Assembly: GCA_907165065.1 (NCBI GenBank)
Contig: OU015523.1
Coordinates: 114,912,246 to 114,976,245 of the forward strand
From: Caprimulgus europaeus
Lineage: Eukaryota > Chordata > Aves > Caprimulgiformes > Caprimulgidae
DNA: 64,000 nt
Direction: 5' to 3'
Shown: piece by piece, positions 46,065 through 59,449 of the stretch
How positions within the stretch are numbered: position 1 is the stretch's first letter
How the letters are laid out: every line of letters starts with the position of its first letter
Position numbers and translations under genes: made by a program
Notes under the pieces: model-generated
What the model was told of the DNA's origin: nothing
The model's database searches: none
The model's input: the letters and a program-made list of their open reading frames with translations, nothing else

Positions 46065-49000
46065 TCACAGAAGACATCCTATCTTATGAGCCACAGATTC
46101 AGTCTCAGTCTCATCGAGTTGGTCTTTGGGTCCTTAGATATTTTCAAATGTCCTCAAGCTAAGGAAGACCTGGTATACTGATCACCTCCTTTCTGGGCAA
46201 GTACAACAATTTCCAGACTAATGTACAAAGACTTTTGTATCATTTCATCTTCCTTTGCCTCGTTTGTTAACAATTTTTCTCTGAAGGATCTCACTGTTTC
46301 ATCCATAGCCAGCAATACCCATAATACAGGTCTAATTCAGGTCCAAATTAACACATACTCCGTGGTTAGTTTTTCTTGCTTGCTGGTTCTTGGTATCTTT
46401 GTTGCTCAATGTCAAGAGGTTGTGAATCAGTCTGTAGAAGTACTCAGGCACCTTATTTAGTCAGTGTAGAGAAGCAGGTACTTTAAAATACTATTAAGAA
46501 GAACCAACATCTCTTCAGTGAGTGTATAGGGCAGCTAAGTGCCTCGTTCAGGCACTCTGAATTTTTGAGCAGTGCAATAGCTACATTAGGCACCAGAGGT
46601 ATTTAGGTCTGAAAACAGCTCCCACTTCCCTCTTGCAGTTTGTTGTCAACACATGAGTCAAGGGGGAAAGAAAAGCACGTGTATTTCCTCCCTGTTCACT
46701 CCTAAGGAAATAAGTTTGCTTTGTCTGTGTTTGTATGAACCCAAGTGTCTGCCAGCACCCAATAATGATGTTTAATCTATTGTTGAATTTCAAATAAGTC
46801 TGTCAGAGATCTATAGGGCTAAACTACAGGGAGTGCTCACAGGCTTGTAAAGATATGAGGCTGGGCAAAGAAGAGACCCTAAAAGTGCCTCTACAGAGGG
46901 AAGGCTTCAGCACTATCATTTTAGACATTGCTGGCAAAAACATCCCATTGATATGTTTGCTCATGGAATCACTTGTCAGTTTAAGCTTTCCCCATTATTT
47001 TTCTGAAAAAAACCCAACAACCAAACCCACACCCCAAAAAAACAAACAAAAAACCCCCCAAAGCCAAAAAAAAGCCAACAACAAGCCAACATAACCATTC
47101 CTCAAATATCACAGAAAAACTTCTCCTTTTTGTTAAAAATGAAAGAAAAATGACCCATGAACAAAATGATTTCGTTATGTCTTGCAAACATTTTTGCTAT
47201 GGAATATTAATTATTTTTTGACATCCCACATGCCTTTTTCTCACACCATCCCTCCCAACTGCTAAGGCAGATAAGGTGCAGAAATGGGATTATGTCTACC
47301 TGCATTTATAATTTTTATATATTTTCTTTGCATGTTTCCACATGAAGGTTAAGGATAATTATTCTAGCAGATGAAACATCTGTTGCTAAAAGCAGAAAGC
47401 AGGTGGACAGGACTTATTACATTTTTCCTTTTTAACAGTGAGATTAGGTTCTGAGTGGATTTTTTTAGCACTTGAAAATTAAAAGAAGCTCATGCTTCCT
47501 TTTATGTACAGCCTATACCAAAGAGAAATTTGGTTCTGTTTAAATGTATCTACATAGTATTTTAAACCCTCACAGTCAATAAATTATTTCATCAACACAA
47601 AAAGCTGTGGAGTACAGTCCCAGTCTTACTGGAAAGAAATTGGTCAAATCAATATGAACAACGAAATCCTGTTTGTGTGAGCCCTGGATCTACCTCCTCT
47701 CAACAGATCATTCTTCCTATGTTGTTTTTAGGAGGACTTGTGTGTCTGTTCCAGTAAATAAAATGGGCTTGAACCAGTCCATTCATCTCAGGACTAATGG
47801 GTATGTGGCACAGCACAACTTTGACCTCAGAAAAGGGTAGCTCCATCCATGCAATCTATTGAGAAAAGTGCCTGGCTTGTGCTGTCCCTGAACATAGGCA
47901 CTGCCTGAGAAAATGGTAATTGGTGTGGGCAAAAACCATGCCAAGGAGCATCCTGCTTATTGAGCAATACAGTGGATCACATATCCTCTCCTGGGGTGGT
48001 TTAGTCTATGAGTATGGCTATATCTGCATGGTGCCATGCTGAGGTTCTCTGGAGAGGAACAATTTTCAGAGAAGCTAGAAAGGTGATTTATTTCCTCCTC
48101 TCTGAGACTGACCTTGACTTTTTTTTTATCTGTGTATTTCATGTTCAGATGTCATGCTGATGAGCACAAAAGCAATGTATAATTCTGAGCACTGAGTAAA
48201 CAGTAATTTCCAAGGGAATTAAAGCCGCACTGGGCAAAAAAAAAAATAGTTTTGCTAGCACTAGCAACATTCTTTTTAGTCTCACAATTTAGGAAACACG
48301 TGGTTACCTGTAGGTGTTTCACTGTGTACTTTTGATACCTGAGACCTGGTTGTCAACAGTTTGTGGTGCTTTGTTCCAGGAAGCATTTGCTGCATATGAA
48401 GCTCCCAGTCCACCCCGTGTAAACATGTAACCTGGTCTCAGAAATTGAGATTTCCACTCCCAGTGTAAAGGCTAGAAGGCTAGAACCATGATATTCATCA
48501 GTTTGATGTCACAGCTATGAATTATGAATATTTCTTAGTCCTCACCTCCAGACTGAAATGCTGACAGACTAGTGCAATTTCTCCCATTCATTTATCGTGG
48601 GTGTTAATACAGAAAGACCTTTTTAGACATATTTAGCTATCAATGCAGAGAAGCTTTTCATCCATAATCAGAAATCTTTAAAGTACCTCACTACGTTTTA
48701 AGCAGCTACTATGCTGGTTTCAGTTTTTAAATAAACAAATCTTGGCTGCCTGTGTTTAGGATGCCTCACTATAACTCTGGTTTCCTCAGCTCTGAGCACG
48801 GGCTGAAAGCCTTTGTAACCACACCATGCTTCAGAGCAAGCTTCAGAAAGCCTGAAGAACAATGTGCACACACATTTTTCTAGCCACAGAAATATCTGTT
48901 GGGAGTGTACAGCTCACCTGCTCAGGATCTCTAGGAGTAAAAAGCCACAAGCCACTCTGCATTTTTTTTTTCTTAATTTTTTTTAGTGAAGTTTATTTGC

Positions 49001-50667
49001 ACTTGGTTTTAAAAAGACTGTTCCCTAAAGGTGTGTATGCTATTCCAAATCCAGATGTACTTGCATTTTTATATGTATATGTTTATATGTGTGTGTGTAC
49101 ATCCAGGCCATGCTCAAGATAAGGAACCTGCTTTGAGACTTAATGTATACAAATATTGTTATATGCAATGTTTTCCATCCAATCTGCTGCGTAGGACAAG
49201 GATCCATGGAGTTAGTTATCTTGTGATGTCCAGGGATAGCAGATCATCATCAATGGCACTCCTCAGGACTGTAGGCGCTCTTGAGCCTTGAGCCCCAGGA
49301 ACAGAATATCACGTTTGTGTCATACCTTTTGCATCTAATCTATTGTGTGTGAGACCATCTGTTCCTCACCAAGCAGATGATGAATCATGTAGACTGGGCA
49401 CATGTTCACTGTCAAAGGCAGGACAAGCTGGGACATGTTAGCAACTGGGATCATGCAGTAGGTGAGCTGGTGATTTATAAATTTAATTTTATTAGTTGAA
49501 AAGGAAGTAAAAAAATAAAAGCTGTTGAATATCTAAATCTGTTGCCAGAGGGACTCTTCTTATGCTTCACAGCTTTTTTGTCCTCAACCAAAGTGGTTGC
49601 AGTTGTTTAAGAGGAATTTAAAATGAGGTAATTTAGATGAGATGATTCTCACCCCTAAAGTCTTGCTATTTATATACTTGCAACAGGTCATCTAATATTA
49701 AGCCCTCTTGAGCATTTTTTTATAGAAGATTTTGGTTACAGGTCCAGTTTAGGAAACTGAGCCAATCTGTTATTTGAAAGCAACTGGCTAGAGACTAAAG
49801 GGAAGGACTCTACTGAGCATGCTCTTTACCAGGTGCACTCTCTTCAATCATGCTCATCACCAGTGTGTTTTGTCAGGCAACTAGTGGGTGAGAAACTGGG
49901 AGACAGTTATGTGAGGCTGTTTGTAACCTAGCTAACATCATTTCAACCCACTGGTACAGAGAAAATTACTATTTTATTTAATTGTATGACAGTAAAATAT
50001 GGTTTTCCACAGACTGAGGGAATTATTTCTGTACTTCACAGAAGGCACCGTAAATCCCTGCCATTACAGTAAGATCCAGTGTACAGAAAACAGAAGAAGG
50101 TGAAACTATGGAAATAGATTTTGTGAAAAGGCATATTTTCAGCAGTTCTGAGCAGAGGATAATCCTAATGAGAGGTGCATGGGTGGAAAATCAGCGTCAG
50201 TGAAAAAGAATTCCTTTCTTGTACTGAACTTACTACTGAAAAGTACTAAGCATACAGCTTATATCAAAACTCCTCAATGATCTGATGTTTCAGCAGCTCT
50301 GGCAGCTGCACTTGTATTCATCTAATCAGTGAAAGCTTTAATTTATTCTGGGTCAGTCTAACCCAGGAACTGTACAGAATATCTGCACTTCATATGAACC
50401 TTTCCCAAGAACTTGGTGGCAGATGAAGTAACATGGAAAATATGGAAAATAATGTAAATGAATGTCAATGCAACCAGTTTTACAGTGCCTGATATTCAGA
50501 TCAGACCTGGTCAGCAAGACAGTTATTCAAAATTGTGAAACACTTCATTGAACACTGAGTATATCAGTTACAAATTCAAAAAGCTCTATTAAAAAACAGA
50601 GTTGCAATTTCAACTGTGGTAAGGTAATTAATCTTGTGCAAAACAAATGTCATCTGACAAGAAGGCT
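46065..50667. other. Unannotated 4.6-kb stretch
   Basis: No transposon or gene recognised. Contains the A/C-rich low-complexity block at 47007-47093, T-rich tracts at 48119-48128 and 48963-48971, an A-rich tract at 48236-48246, and a short imperfect TATG/TG stretch at 49057-49101. An AGGCACC...TATTTAGGT segment near 46578-46607 resembles the 11.5-kb motifs. Confidence 0.45.
47007..47093. repeat. A/C-rich low-complexity block
   Basis: Almost only A and C for about 87 bp, with AAAC, CCAAA and AACAAGCC words. The complementary strand is G/T-rich and produces the low-complexity frame at 46981-47187. Confidence 0.8.
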
Positions 50668-51112
50668 ACCTGAAGGGCTGGAGCACCTCTCCTATGAGGA
50701 CAGGCTGAGAGAACTGGGGCTGTTCAGCCTGGAAAAGAGAAGGCTCCGGGGAGATCTTCTAGTGACCTTCCAGTACCTGAAGGGGCTACAGGAAAGCTGG
50801 GGAGGGAATTTTCATAAGGGCAGGGAGTGACAGAACAGGGGGAAATGGCTTTAAGCTGAAAGAGGGTAGGTTTAGATTAGATATGAGGAAGAAATTCTTC
50901 ACTGTGAGGGTGGTCAGACACTAGAACAGGTTGCCCAGAGAAGTTTTGGATGCCCCCTCCCTGGAAGTGTTCAAGGCCAGGTTGGATGAGGCTTTGAGCA
51001 ACCTGCTCTAGTGGAAGGTGTCGCTGCTGATGCCAGGGGGTTGGAACTGGATGATCTTTAAGGTCCCTTCCAACCCAAATGTATTCTATGATTCTATGAT
51101 TCTATGATTCTA
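50668..51112 (+). mobile_element. CR1 LINE, 3' 0.44 kb
   Basis: Begins at GGGCTGGAGCACCTCTCCTA (the [20 protein letters not shown] coding segment) and ends with four tail units (ATTCTATG type) at about 51084-51112. RT frame is lost after [16 protein letters not shown], the same frame-end residues as at 59.7 kb. Confidence 0.96.
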
Positions 51113-51729
51113 AGTCAGATCATTTAGTTAAACCAGAAAGCAGGTACTTCTTGAAAAGAAATTGCTACAAATTAGGTTAATACTGCCAGATCACATTATA
51201 AGGGAGCACTGGGTTTTGTGTTCCATTGCATATTAAATTATGAACGCAAGAACACAGGATGACATTAACAACCCATATATCCTATCTACGATGGTGACTA
51301 GTACAAGGTGCTTAGAGAAAGAATATAAGAAATAGGCTAATTCCCAGTATGTAGTGATCCTTACTACTGGAGGGGGCTGGGGAAGTCTCTGCGGAAATAC
51401 CTGAACCAGAGTTTTCATTCAAACAACTGAATTTAATAGCCATCAAGGGCTCTATGAAACATTTTTTTTTAAGTTAATATTATTCTGTTCCTATCTTAAG
51501 CTCCATTCATGTTTTGGACTCCATAACTATTTAATCAAAAAGTTTCATAAGTTAGCTATATGTAAAAAAATTACCACATTCAATTTGTTTAAAAATCATT
51601 GCTTAACAATTTCATTGGGTTTTTCTAATTCTGCATTAGGAACAACAGTGAATGATCATTTCCTAGACATGTTGTCTGTACAAATGTTCAATGTTTCAAA
51701 TGTTTATAGGTCTTTATCATAAAACATTC
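51113..51729. other. Unannotated AT-rich stretch
   Basis: Nothing recognised. T-rich tract near 51462-51470. Confidence 0.45.
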
Positions 51730-52690
51730 TGCTATTTGTTTCTAAGATGAAATATCTTCATATACATTATCGTCCTGGTAGAAAACCACTATTGCTGTCA
51801 TTTTCTGCACCTTCTTGCAGTTCAGCTATGTCCTATGTGAGATGGAAGACTAGAAAAATACACAGAATTGAAGATATATTTTTACCTCTATTTTAATTTG
51901 CTTTCCTAATAAGAATTGTTTTTTAACAACTTCTAAGCACTAAGTTGATGTTTTCAGATGAAAACTCATTTTTATAATGACTGCTCACAATGACTCCTAG
52001 ATTTCTTTTCTGAACAAAAATGCATCATTAGAACCCACTATACACATAGTTACAGCTATTTTTTTTAATGTGCAGTACTTGGCATTTATCAACCTAAAAT
52101 TTCATCTGACATTTTATCATGCAATTACCCAGAATTGTGATAACCTTCTGCAACTGTTTGCAGTCAGTTTTAATATTGACTATCCTGGATAATTTTATAT
52201 TATTTGCATACTTTGGTACCTCACTTTTGTGAATAATTCATGAATATGCTGAACTGCCCAGATTCTAGCACAGATCCTTCTGAAATTATTTTTGTAACCT
52301 CTCTGTGATACTAAAACTCATGACCTCTTCTCAACTTTTATTTCCAATGTTTTAACCAGGTTTTCCTGCAGGGATATCTGTCTTTGCACATCAGCTATTT
52401 TCTTTGATGATCTTTTTCTTGCAGGACCACATTGAAAACTTTTAAAAGACTCATTGAATTCTCAAAAAAACTCAGGTAGAATTGTCAGAGATTACTTCTA
52501 TCAACCAAATCAATGCTGACTCTCCTCTAATTCTATTTCCTGGTTTCTAGTTATTTGCTTAGTGCAGTGGTCAGTCTTATTGGTCTGTAGTTACCTGGAG
52601 CTATCTGGCATCACAGTTGCTGCCCTCCATTCCCTTGGTATTGTTATTAACTAAAGCAATGAGTTTATCAGTTAGAATTGCAGCAAATTT
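51730..52690 (-). mobile_element. Ancient CR1/L3-like LINE relic, about 1 kb
   Basis: In reverse it preserves the order of the turtle/crocodilian-type CR1 ORF2 3' region. Recognised landmarks are TTTTCTGCACCTTCTTGCAG (about 51801), TTTCAGATGAAAACTC with CACAATGACTCCTAG (51953-52001), CTTGGCATTTATCAACC (52079), TTCATCTGACATTTT (52101), TTTGCATACTTTGGTACCTC (52202), TTCATGAATATGCTGAAC (52238), ACCATGCTGACTC-equivalent AATGCTGACTCTCC (52511) and CTTATTGGTCTGTAGTTACC (52575). Avian-specific CR1 subfamilies lack these exact words. All frames are closed. It is the longest ancient relic in the window. Confidence 0.85.
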
Positions 52691-53628
52691 GTAACTGTTA
52701 GAACTCTAGGGGAAATTCCAGGAAATTCAGGTATCAATTCACAATGGGACAATCCTGTCCCACCAGTATATGTGTTTACCTTTACAGGAAGTAAAATTTC
52801 ACTTATTGACCTGGGCCTATGAGAAATCACTTCAAGAAACCTCAGTTATTTTAAAGCCCCAATTAAATGAGTAGTTCTACCCCATGTTTCAGTTTGCGTG
52901 CTTTCAATAAAGTGACACAAAGGAACTTCAGTTTTAATCCATATTCCTCTTAGTACTCTTTGTTTATAGTATGCCAAGAAGCAAAACCAAAGGCCTTCCA
53001 AACTTTCAGTGGTCAAATGTTCCTGTGATGGGAGAGTTTAACCCAGAGGGACAAAGTGAATAACTAGATGTATCACAAACAACACAAAGTGACACCGGTA
53101 TTCACACACCAGTGTTGCCTCTGTACAGATAACACACGGTGATAGCTATAACCTTAGTGAGGGTTACCAAATGCACAAACCACATCCAGCTGAGCACATC
53201 TCTGGAGATGAACACAGTTGAAGACTGAAACTACTAGTGGGAAGTGTTGTTGCCCTTCCCTGGGCACCTGTTTATTGACACTGAGAGTTTCTTTTCTCCC
53301 CCCACACCACAATTCTCTGTCCCCAAGAATTATTGTTCTTTTGCACATGCTGGACATAGGTTATATCTTTTTGGAGACTCTTATGCTCTGGACACAGTAT
53401 TCAGAGATTACTGTATATTAGCCTTTTGTGGTCTTCAGAAGTGGAGTAGGAATCCATGAACTGGGATTTCCATAAGTGTTCCAAATCCTCACACAGCTTC
53501 TGAGTCCAGATGGACCTTTTACCTGAGCTCTTATGGCCTTTTCTACAGTCTTACACATGTAGGTAAAAGCCCAGGCAATAGAGTCCCTAAATGGATTCAA
53601 GTCTTACTCCTCTACTTTGGTCTTTCCA
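52691..53628. other. Unannotated stretch
   Basis: No gene or repeat recognised. Overlapping frames at 53154-53459 have no domain. Confidence 0.45.
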
Positions 53629-53660
53629 CACCCCCCCCCCCCAACCCCCCCCCGCCCCCA
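53629..53660. repeat. C-rich tract with G-quadruplex potential on the minus strand
   Basis: Thirty-two bases almost entirely C, broken by AA and G. The minus strand therefore has G-runs of 5, 9 and 12. Confidence 0.85.
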
Positions 53661-55099
53661 GTATATTTAATTTTAAAAGCATAGGTCACTTTTTTTTTGC
53701 AGATGGAAAGGAAAATCTCAAGACTTGACTTTTATTTTGAGGGTAGCATGGTGAACAGTAATCACCTTGTCAGCACTGGAATCTGTCCCCAGCTTAGCCA
53801 TGGACTTTTAATGCAACTCAATTCCTAAATTCCTGTTGTAAATGGATTGATTTGGTTCAGTGAGAGTTAAGTATTTCCATAGTGAGCTAAATTCTAATTA
53901 TCCCTTATGCTCTAAGTACTCCATTTATTTTGGGAGGCAATGTACGTAACTTAGCAAAAGGGCAGCAAAATTATTGCAATATTAATAAAAATGCATCACA
54001 ACAGTTGTGGAATAAACTATTAGGCTTTAAATCAGAGAAGTAATTACAGGCCTATTATCCAATATGGCTACAGCTGCTCTGTGTATTTATACACACAATT
54101 GCTTTCACATATACACCAGGAGGATTGGAATGAAATAAAACCCATTAAAGAAAGTATTTATCCAGGGAGTTAGAGTAAAAGCAAAGATTTCCTTTCCATA
54201 CCAAGAAAAACAGAACCAAACAGCTGCTCAGTTATTTCAGATTCCTGTTCTCGCTTGACAATGATTAAAAATGTTAAGAGCACCAAAATGACATGTCAAG
54301 ATAATAAATGATGTTTTCCTTGTGAGCAGCATCTGTCAACAGAATTTCTATTCCTCTCAGCAGTATTTGGCTACTTATCAGAAATTCCTCCTTCCAATAA
54401 AGGTTACATTATATTTGCTGTTTCATATATTCTCCTCCCCACTTGATGGGGTGGTGAAGGTACTGATATCTTTTCATCAGAAAACTCTGGAAATACAAAG
54501 AGGGAAATGAGTAAAATTATTACTAATAAAGGATCTCACAAAATGTCCATTTTAACTGAGTGAAAATCTGAAGCCCGAGTAGGCAAAGTGTTCATAGGTT
54601 TTTAGGAAATCTCTACTAATATGACTATGAAGTCCATGTTGGTCTGGCAGTCAGTTTCCTGTGTTTCTGTTGTGTCATTGAACAAAGTTTCTACCACACT
54701 TCTCTTCTGCAATGTGCTATTCAATTGCATTCCAGCCTAATTCACAAGTTCTGTTTTCAAGTGGTGCGTTATTTACTGCTCACATTGCACTTCGGTTCAG
54801 GGTAGTTTCTGTGGACACAGGAGGGTGTTTTAACCATTCTGATCTGCTTTTAGAGAAAGTTAAAAAAAATCCCTAAACTAACTTCTTTGAGGAGTGAGGT
54901 TTTTATGTTACAGTCAGAAATTGGAAGAGGACAAAAGATGAAAAGAGACTGTTTGTCTGGCAGCAATTTCATCACCAGCCACGCTGCAGAGCTCGCTAGC
55001 TTTTGCTTGTGCTGCGTTTGCAGGACAGAGGCATCACCATCCTGTGCCTTAGGAAGTGATGTAACATATATGCCTGAAATAACCAACCATGCCATCTCC
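53661..55099. other. AT-rich stretch, possible conserved non-coding block at 53.94-54.13 kb
   Basis: The 53.94-54.13 kb interval is repeat-free and packed with AT-type factor motifs (TTATTGCAATATTAAT, ATGCAT, GTAATTACAGGCC, TATTTATACAC). No coding frame. The rest shows nothing recognisable. Confidence 0.4.
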
Positions 55100-55824
55100 T
55101 CAGGCAGAAAGAGCACAAGGAGTAGGAATGTCTGTGCTTATCACAGCCACCACAGGCACACTGGCTCCTGACAGCACCATCTTATCGTGTTCAACGCGAT
55201 GGCTCCCAGGCAATTTGCTTCTATCTGTGCTTAGATGACCAAAGAAGCTTAGCTTCAAAAATAGTTTGCAGGACAAAAGCAGGTGTCCTGGGATCCTGCC
55301 CTGACAGCAAATCATGCTATAATTGACACCATGAGCCCAGTCCAAAGAAGAACCCCTTTGGTGTGAGCAACAGAAATGACACAGCAATAGATGGTGGTGC
55401 GGAGGTGGTTTGCTGGGGGGATAGCTGCACAGATGGAGCACACGTGGGAGGGAACCAGACAACAGGATGTGAAGGAAAGGGCATATACAGGCAGTTGGCT
55501 GGTGAACCACCTTGCTTTTGTGCACTGGGCCCACATCAATGCCAGCTTCACTACCCTGGTTTGTACATAGCAGCCCCCACTGCTATGACTCACCCAGGTC
55601 ATGGCCCGAATCTCCAACCAGACAAAATATTACAGAGAAAACAGCTCCTTCAACTTGACTGTTGTTTCCTCCTTGAACATATTTTAGTTAAAGCTGCCTT
55701 TTCACACACAGCCTTAGTGTGGTTTCCCTGGGCTATTCTTTCCCTTCATCTTTGTCTTTCCCATCCTATATCTTTGTTTATATATTCTTCTGCTTCTTCA
55801 TCCACACAGGAAAGCAAAGGTTAG
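55100..55824. other. Unclassified frame-dense block
   Basis: A 144-codon minus frame (55100-55534), a 101-codon minus frame (55312-55617) and a 153-codon plus frame (55363-55824) overlap. The plus frame starts MSNRNDTAIDGGAEVVCWGD and ends in a serine-rich hydrophobic stretch. I recognise no family. Two-strand openness and cysteine/histidine-rich random-looking composition argue against a real gene, but it is the longest open non-CR1 frame in the window. Confidence 0.3.
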
Positions 55825-57999
55825 AAAGAGGACAAGAATTCAAGTAGGGACTGATGCAAGGTCCAGTCTTTCAGGAAAAAGGAAATGAGAATATTGAGAT
55901 GGTAATGACAAAAAGACCCAAGTAAGCATGAAGATGTCTTAGTGCTGGATAGAACTGACAGCTTCTGCCTCGCTTCTTCCCTGGCTGGTGGAAACTTGCT
56001 GTTTGCCTGTCAGGTTGTTCAGTGCTCCAGGTAGGAAGGCAGGAAAATATGACAGAAAAAGCATGGCTCAATAATTTACACATTTTCTGACATGGAAAGA
56101 AGGTGTAGGAATATAGTTTCTCCATCTTCGGCCTTTGATATGATGTGTGGGAGAATTCAGAAAGGCCTTAAACCAACAAGGAGAAGGATGCTTTTGATTG
56201 CCACTGAAGCAGCTAACCAACAAAAGAGCATTTCATGGGAGACATTTTTTGGACTGGGTAAGTTTGAGATGAGTAAGTCAATGTATATTATTTCTGTGTT
56301 TCATATCACTTACTAGGTACTCAGCTACACATTCTTAAGAGTTTTAAATTATTGTGCATTGGAAAAAGGTGTTGACAACACCTTCCTCATGTTGGAAGAC
56401 AGTTAAAAGGTCAGCTACGGTACGGTGATTTGTTAAGGATTCTGACGTGGTTACAGTCAATTATATAGCCATAAATTAAAATACACAGCTTGGACTTTGT
56501 TAAGATTCTCAGGACCACCATGGAACCAGGATGGTAGCTCTGCTTTGTTTATCTGCAAGCCCTCAAGTGCTTATCAACACATACATGTTAAATGGGTAGC
56601 TGATCTTCCAAATCTTGAAAACCCATATTGACATTGAATTTTTCAAGAGGCCATAACCCTGCAACTCAGTGATATATATGTAACTAACTTGATCCAGCAC
56701 TTTGCAAAACTCAGTAACTGGCTTCTGCTGTTGTGGCCCATTAGTGTCTTTGTGAGTGCTTACATAGCAGTTGGAACAATAGTTCTGCAGGATGCAGCAG
56801 GAACACCTGACATGACAGTTTTCCCTCTAACAAATCTCAAGATGTTGTTGTCATATCATTGCAACACATATTGTAATTTGAAGCCCTAGCTGAAAGCCTC
56901 TCCACTGTTGTCTTCTGTGCTGCCAAGAGTGTCAAACATTTGGAGTCAGAGCTTCTACTGAATGCTTTTGACAATTTGAAGTTTTTCTCTCTTCCTTATT
57001 TCTTGTAAGCAATGAGTAATTCTCCTTCACATTGTAAACTCCATTGCCCCCTAAAATTAGTCTCCTGTGAAGAAACTACATCAAAGCAGTGATCTAATGT
57101 CAAAAACATCTCTGGCTCAAGAAACCAGAGCAAACAAGAGAAGAAAAAAAAGAAAAAGCAAAAACACCTTCCTTGGCAATTTGGAGGACAATTTCTTTCT
57201 TCCTACAGAATGCATAATGAGTAATTCCTTTGCCAAATGTTAAATGCCCTTGGAAAGTGTTTTGGAGTAATATTGTTGAAATCTTATGCTTTCAATATTG
57301 CAGTCATTATAATAAAACAACCTTGGATTAAAAATACAAATTAAGAAAGAAAAAAAATTGGGCAGTGAAATAAGAAGTAAGTATTACAAGTGACAAATTA
57401 GTGCTCACAAATCAACCCCCTCTCCCTCAGCAGTTACTAGCAAAGTTCAGCACTGTCACAGCTCTTACACCCAGCTGCACACCTTGGCCAAGCAGGACAG
57501 GAGTCCTGCTGTGGTGTTCACAAGGCAGACACTGTCCTGGGGGTTTCTCCAGACTGGGTCTGCTCTGCAATAAAGGGAATTTTGTATCTTACAGACTTTT
57601 CATTGCCTCTCTATGTGATTTTTTTTTTTTTTTAAATAGAAGGGATAAATTTTTACCACATTGACTATTTTTCTGTTTACCTCATATCAAACAATTTTCC
57701 TGGGTGATCTGTCAATTCTGTAACTGTTACTTGAACCACAGCTTATCTTTTGGAGACAGATGGAGACTGGTTGAAGAACAGACAGATTTAAGACCAGAGT
57801 GACCTGAAGATACCCAGTGATGGACACTCAATCCAAGCTCTAAGTGATTTATAGGTGTTAATTCCCTGCCGTACTACAGATCTAGTCTGAAATAGACAAA
57901 TTTTTGTTTTCTCTAGTAATTTTAACCCTCTTTTGATTGCTAAATACATAGAGCTCCCAAAGTTTTGCTCTGCCACAGAAGTTCAGATCCCAAGTCTCA
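55825..57999. other. Unannotated stretch
   Basis: No repeat or gene recognised. A-rich tract at about 57135-57165 and T15 tract at 57620-57634. Confidence 0.45.
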
Positions 58000-58350
58000 A
58001 ATCAGTCTTGTAAATTTTCTGAATGCTTTGCAGCTTTTCAACATCCCTTTTTGAACTGCGAGGATTTGAATGAGTCTTAGTAAAGCTGGAAATATCATCT
58101 ACCTGCTCCCATGTGGTATTTCCAGTCTTATGTAGCCAAAGATTGTTTTTCAGCCATAGATAAAGCTTCTACAATCACACTTAAAGTGCAGAATAAGCAT
58201 TCAAAGGATTATCTACTAAATTATTTCTGAGTTCTGTTTACTGAGACACAATACCAACTCACAGTTCCTCTAACTTGTACAGGAAATCTATGTACACTTG
58301 TTCGAGATAAATTACTTTGCTTGTATTAAAAAGAAGTGCATCCTTCTCAA
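58000..58350 (-). mobile_element. Probable ancient CR1/L3-like relic
   Basis: GCTTTTCAACATCCCTTTTT followed by GAACTG, TGTAGCCAAAGATTGTTTTT, and GGATTATCTACTAAATTATTTCTGAG correspond in order to the RT C-terminal region of ancient amniote CR1 in reverse. The match is word-level only. It lies 5 kb from the 51.7-kb relic and could be of the same age. Confidence 0.5.
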
Positions 58351-59449
58351 ATGCTTCTGTTTTGCTGTGTTCTCCATTCTGCTCTGTATAACAAACCACC
58401 TTCCATAATTATTTGTCATTCACACAATAGTTCTGTGTCACTGTACCATCTCTTAATTAAACAAGCAAAGACTTTTATACATTTCCAGATTGTGTTTTGA
58501 GTGAAATTGGGCCAAGAAGCTCTTTTATGCATTTCTGAAAATATATTTACTGGATTGATTATCCATAAATGTTTCATTTAATACTACAAGTTTGATGTTT
58601 AAGCTAAGATAAACTTCTGTAACTTTCTTTTTTGTTATAATGCTAGTATTTTTTTACCTTGTTATTCCAACCACTGGAGCCTCAGTCACCTCTAAATGTT
58701 GAGCTTATCTTCCTTCCCATGGCTTTTAGTTGAGACCTCATTTAGTTTGAGCTCCACCTTTGTCCACAGTAGTTGCCATATACCCACTGAACTTCACAGT
58801 GGACTAACATGTAGTGGCCATATCTTCAAAACTCGTCATATTAAGGAGGAACATGGCAATTCTGCACACACAGAGCAAGGAATGTCAGACTCTGGATGCT
58901 GCAGTGTTTGGAGCTCAGCTGCGGAACTGGATGGCCAGGCCATGGTCAGTGCTTTCTTGTTGGATGAAAATTGCTGCCTCCTTTCATGTAAATTATGGAA
59001 ATTGCAGGGAAGAAGGAAGCAAAGAGTTGATTGTTGTGTTCTTAATTACCATGCACCTGCAAGTGCAGCCCAGCAGCACTGCTGTTTAAACAGCGACTAT
59101 CTTCCAATTTCCCTTCAAAGAGGAAAGGAATAGGAGGAATGTGGGAAATAAGCTTTTTCAAGGAGTTGGGGCTGAATTAGTTGCCTAAATAAAGACAACT
59201 GAACATGCAGCATTCTAAGTTAAAGACATAGGCATGAGGCTATCAAATTTGGCACTGGATCTATAGTCCTGTGCCAGATCTGTCCTTCCAAACCAGAAGC
59301 TAGGTGGGATAACTGTCACATGAAATGACACTAGAGTGCTCTATGTAAGTAACTGAATCACACCATAATCTTGTTTAAATGTAGGTGTCTGTGGGACAAC
59401 TAGGTGTCTAAACTCTGATTATTGTTAGTGGTGATCTAGTCAATATCCA
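58351..59449. other. Unannotated stretch
   Basis: No gene recognised. A 145-codon plus frame (58696-59133) overlaps a second, 91-codon plus frame and has no domain. AGGTGTCT-type words near 59384-59410 resemble those at 11.5 kb. Confidence 0.4.

Noticed and set aside
58696-59133. 145-codon plus-strand ORF
   Set aside because: No recognisable domain and a second overlapping plus-strand frame; composition looks random.
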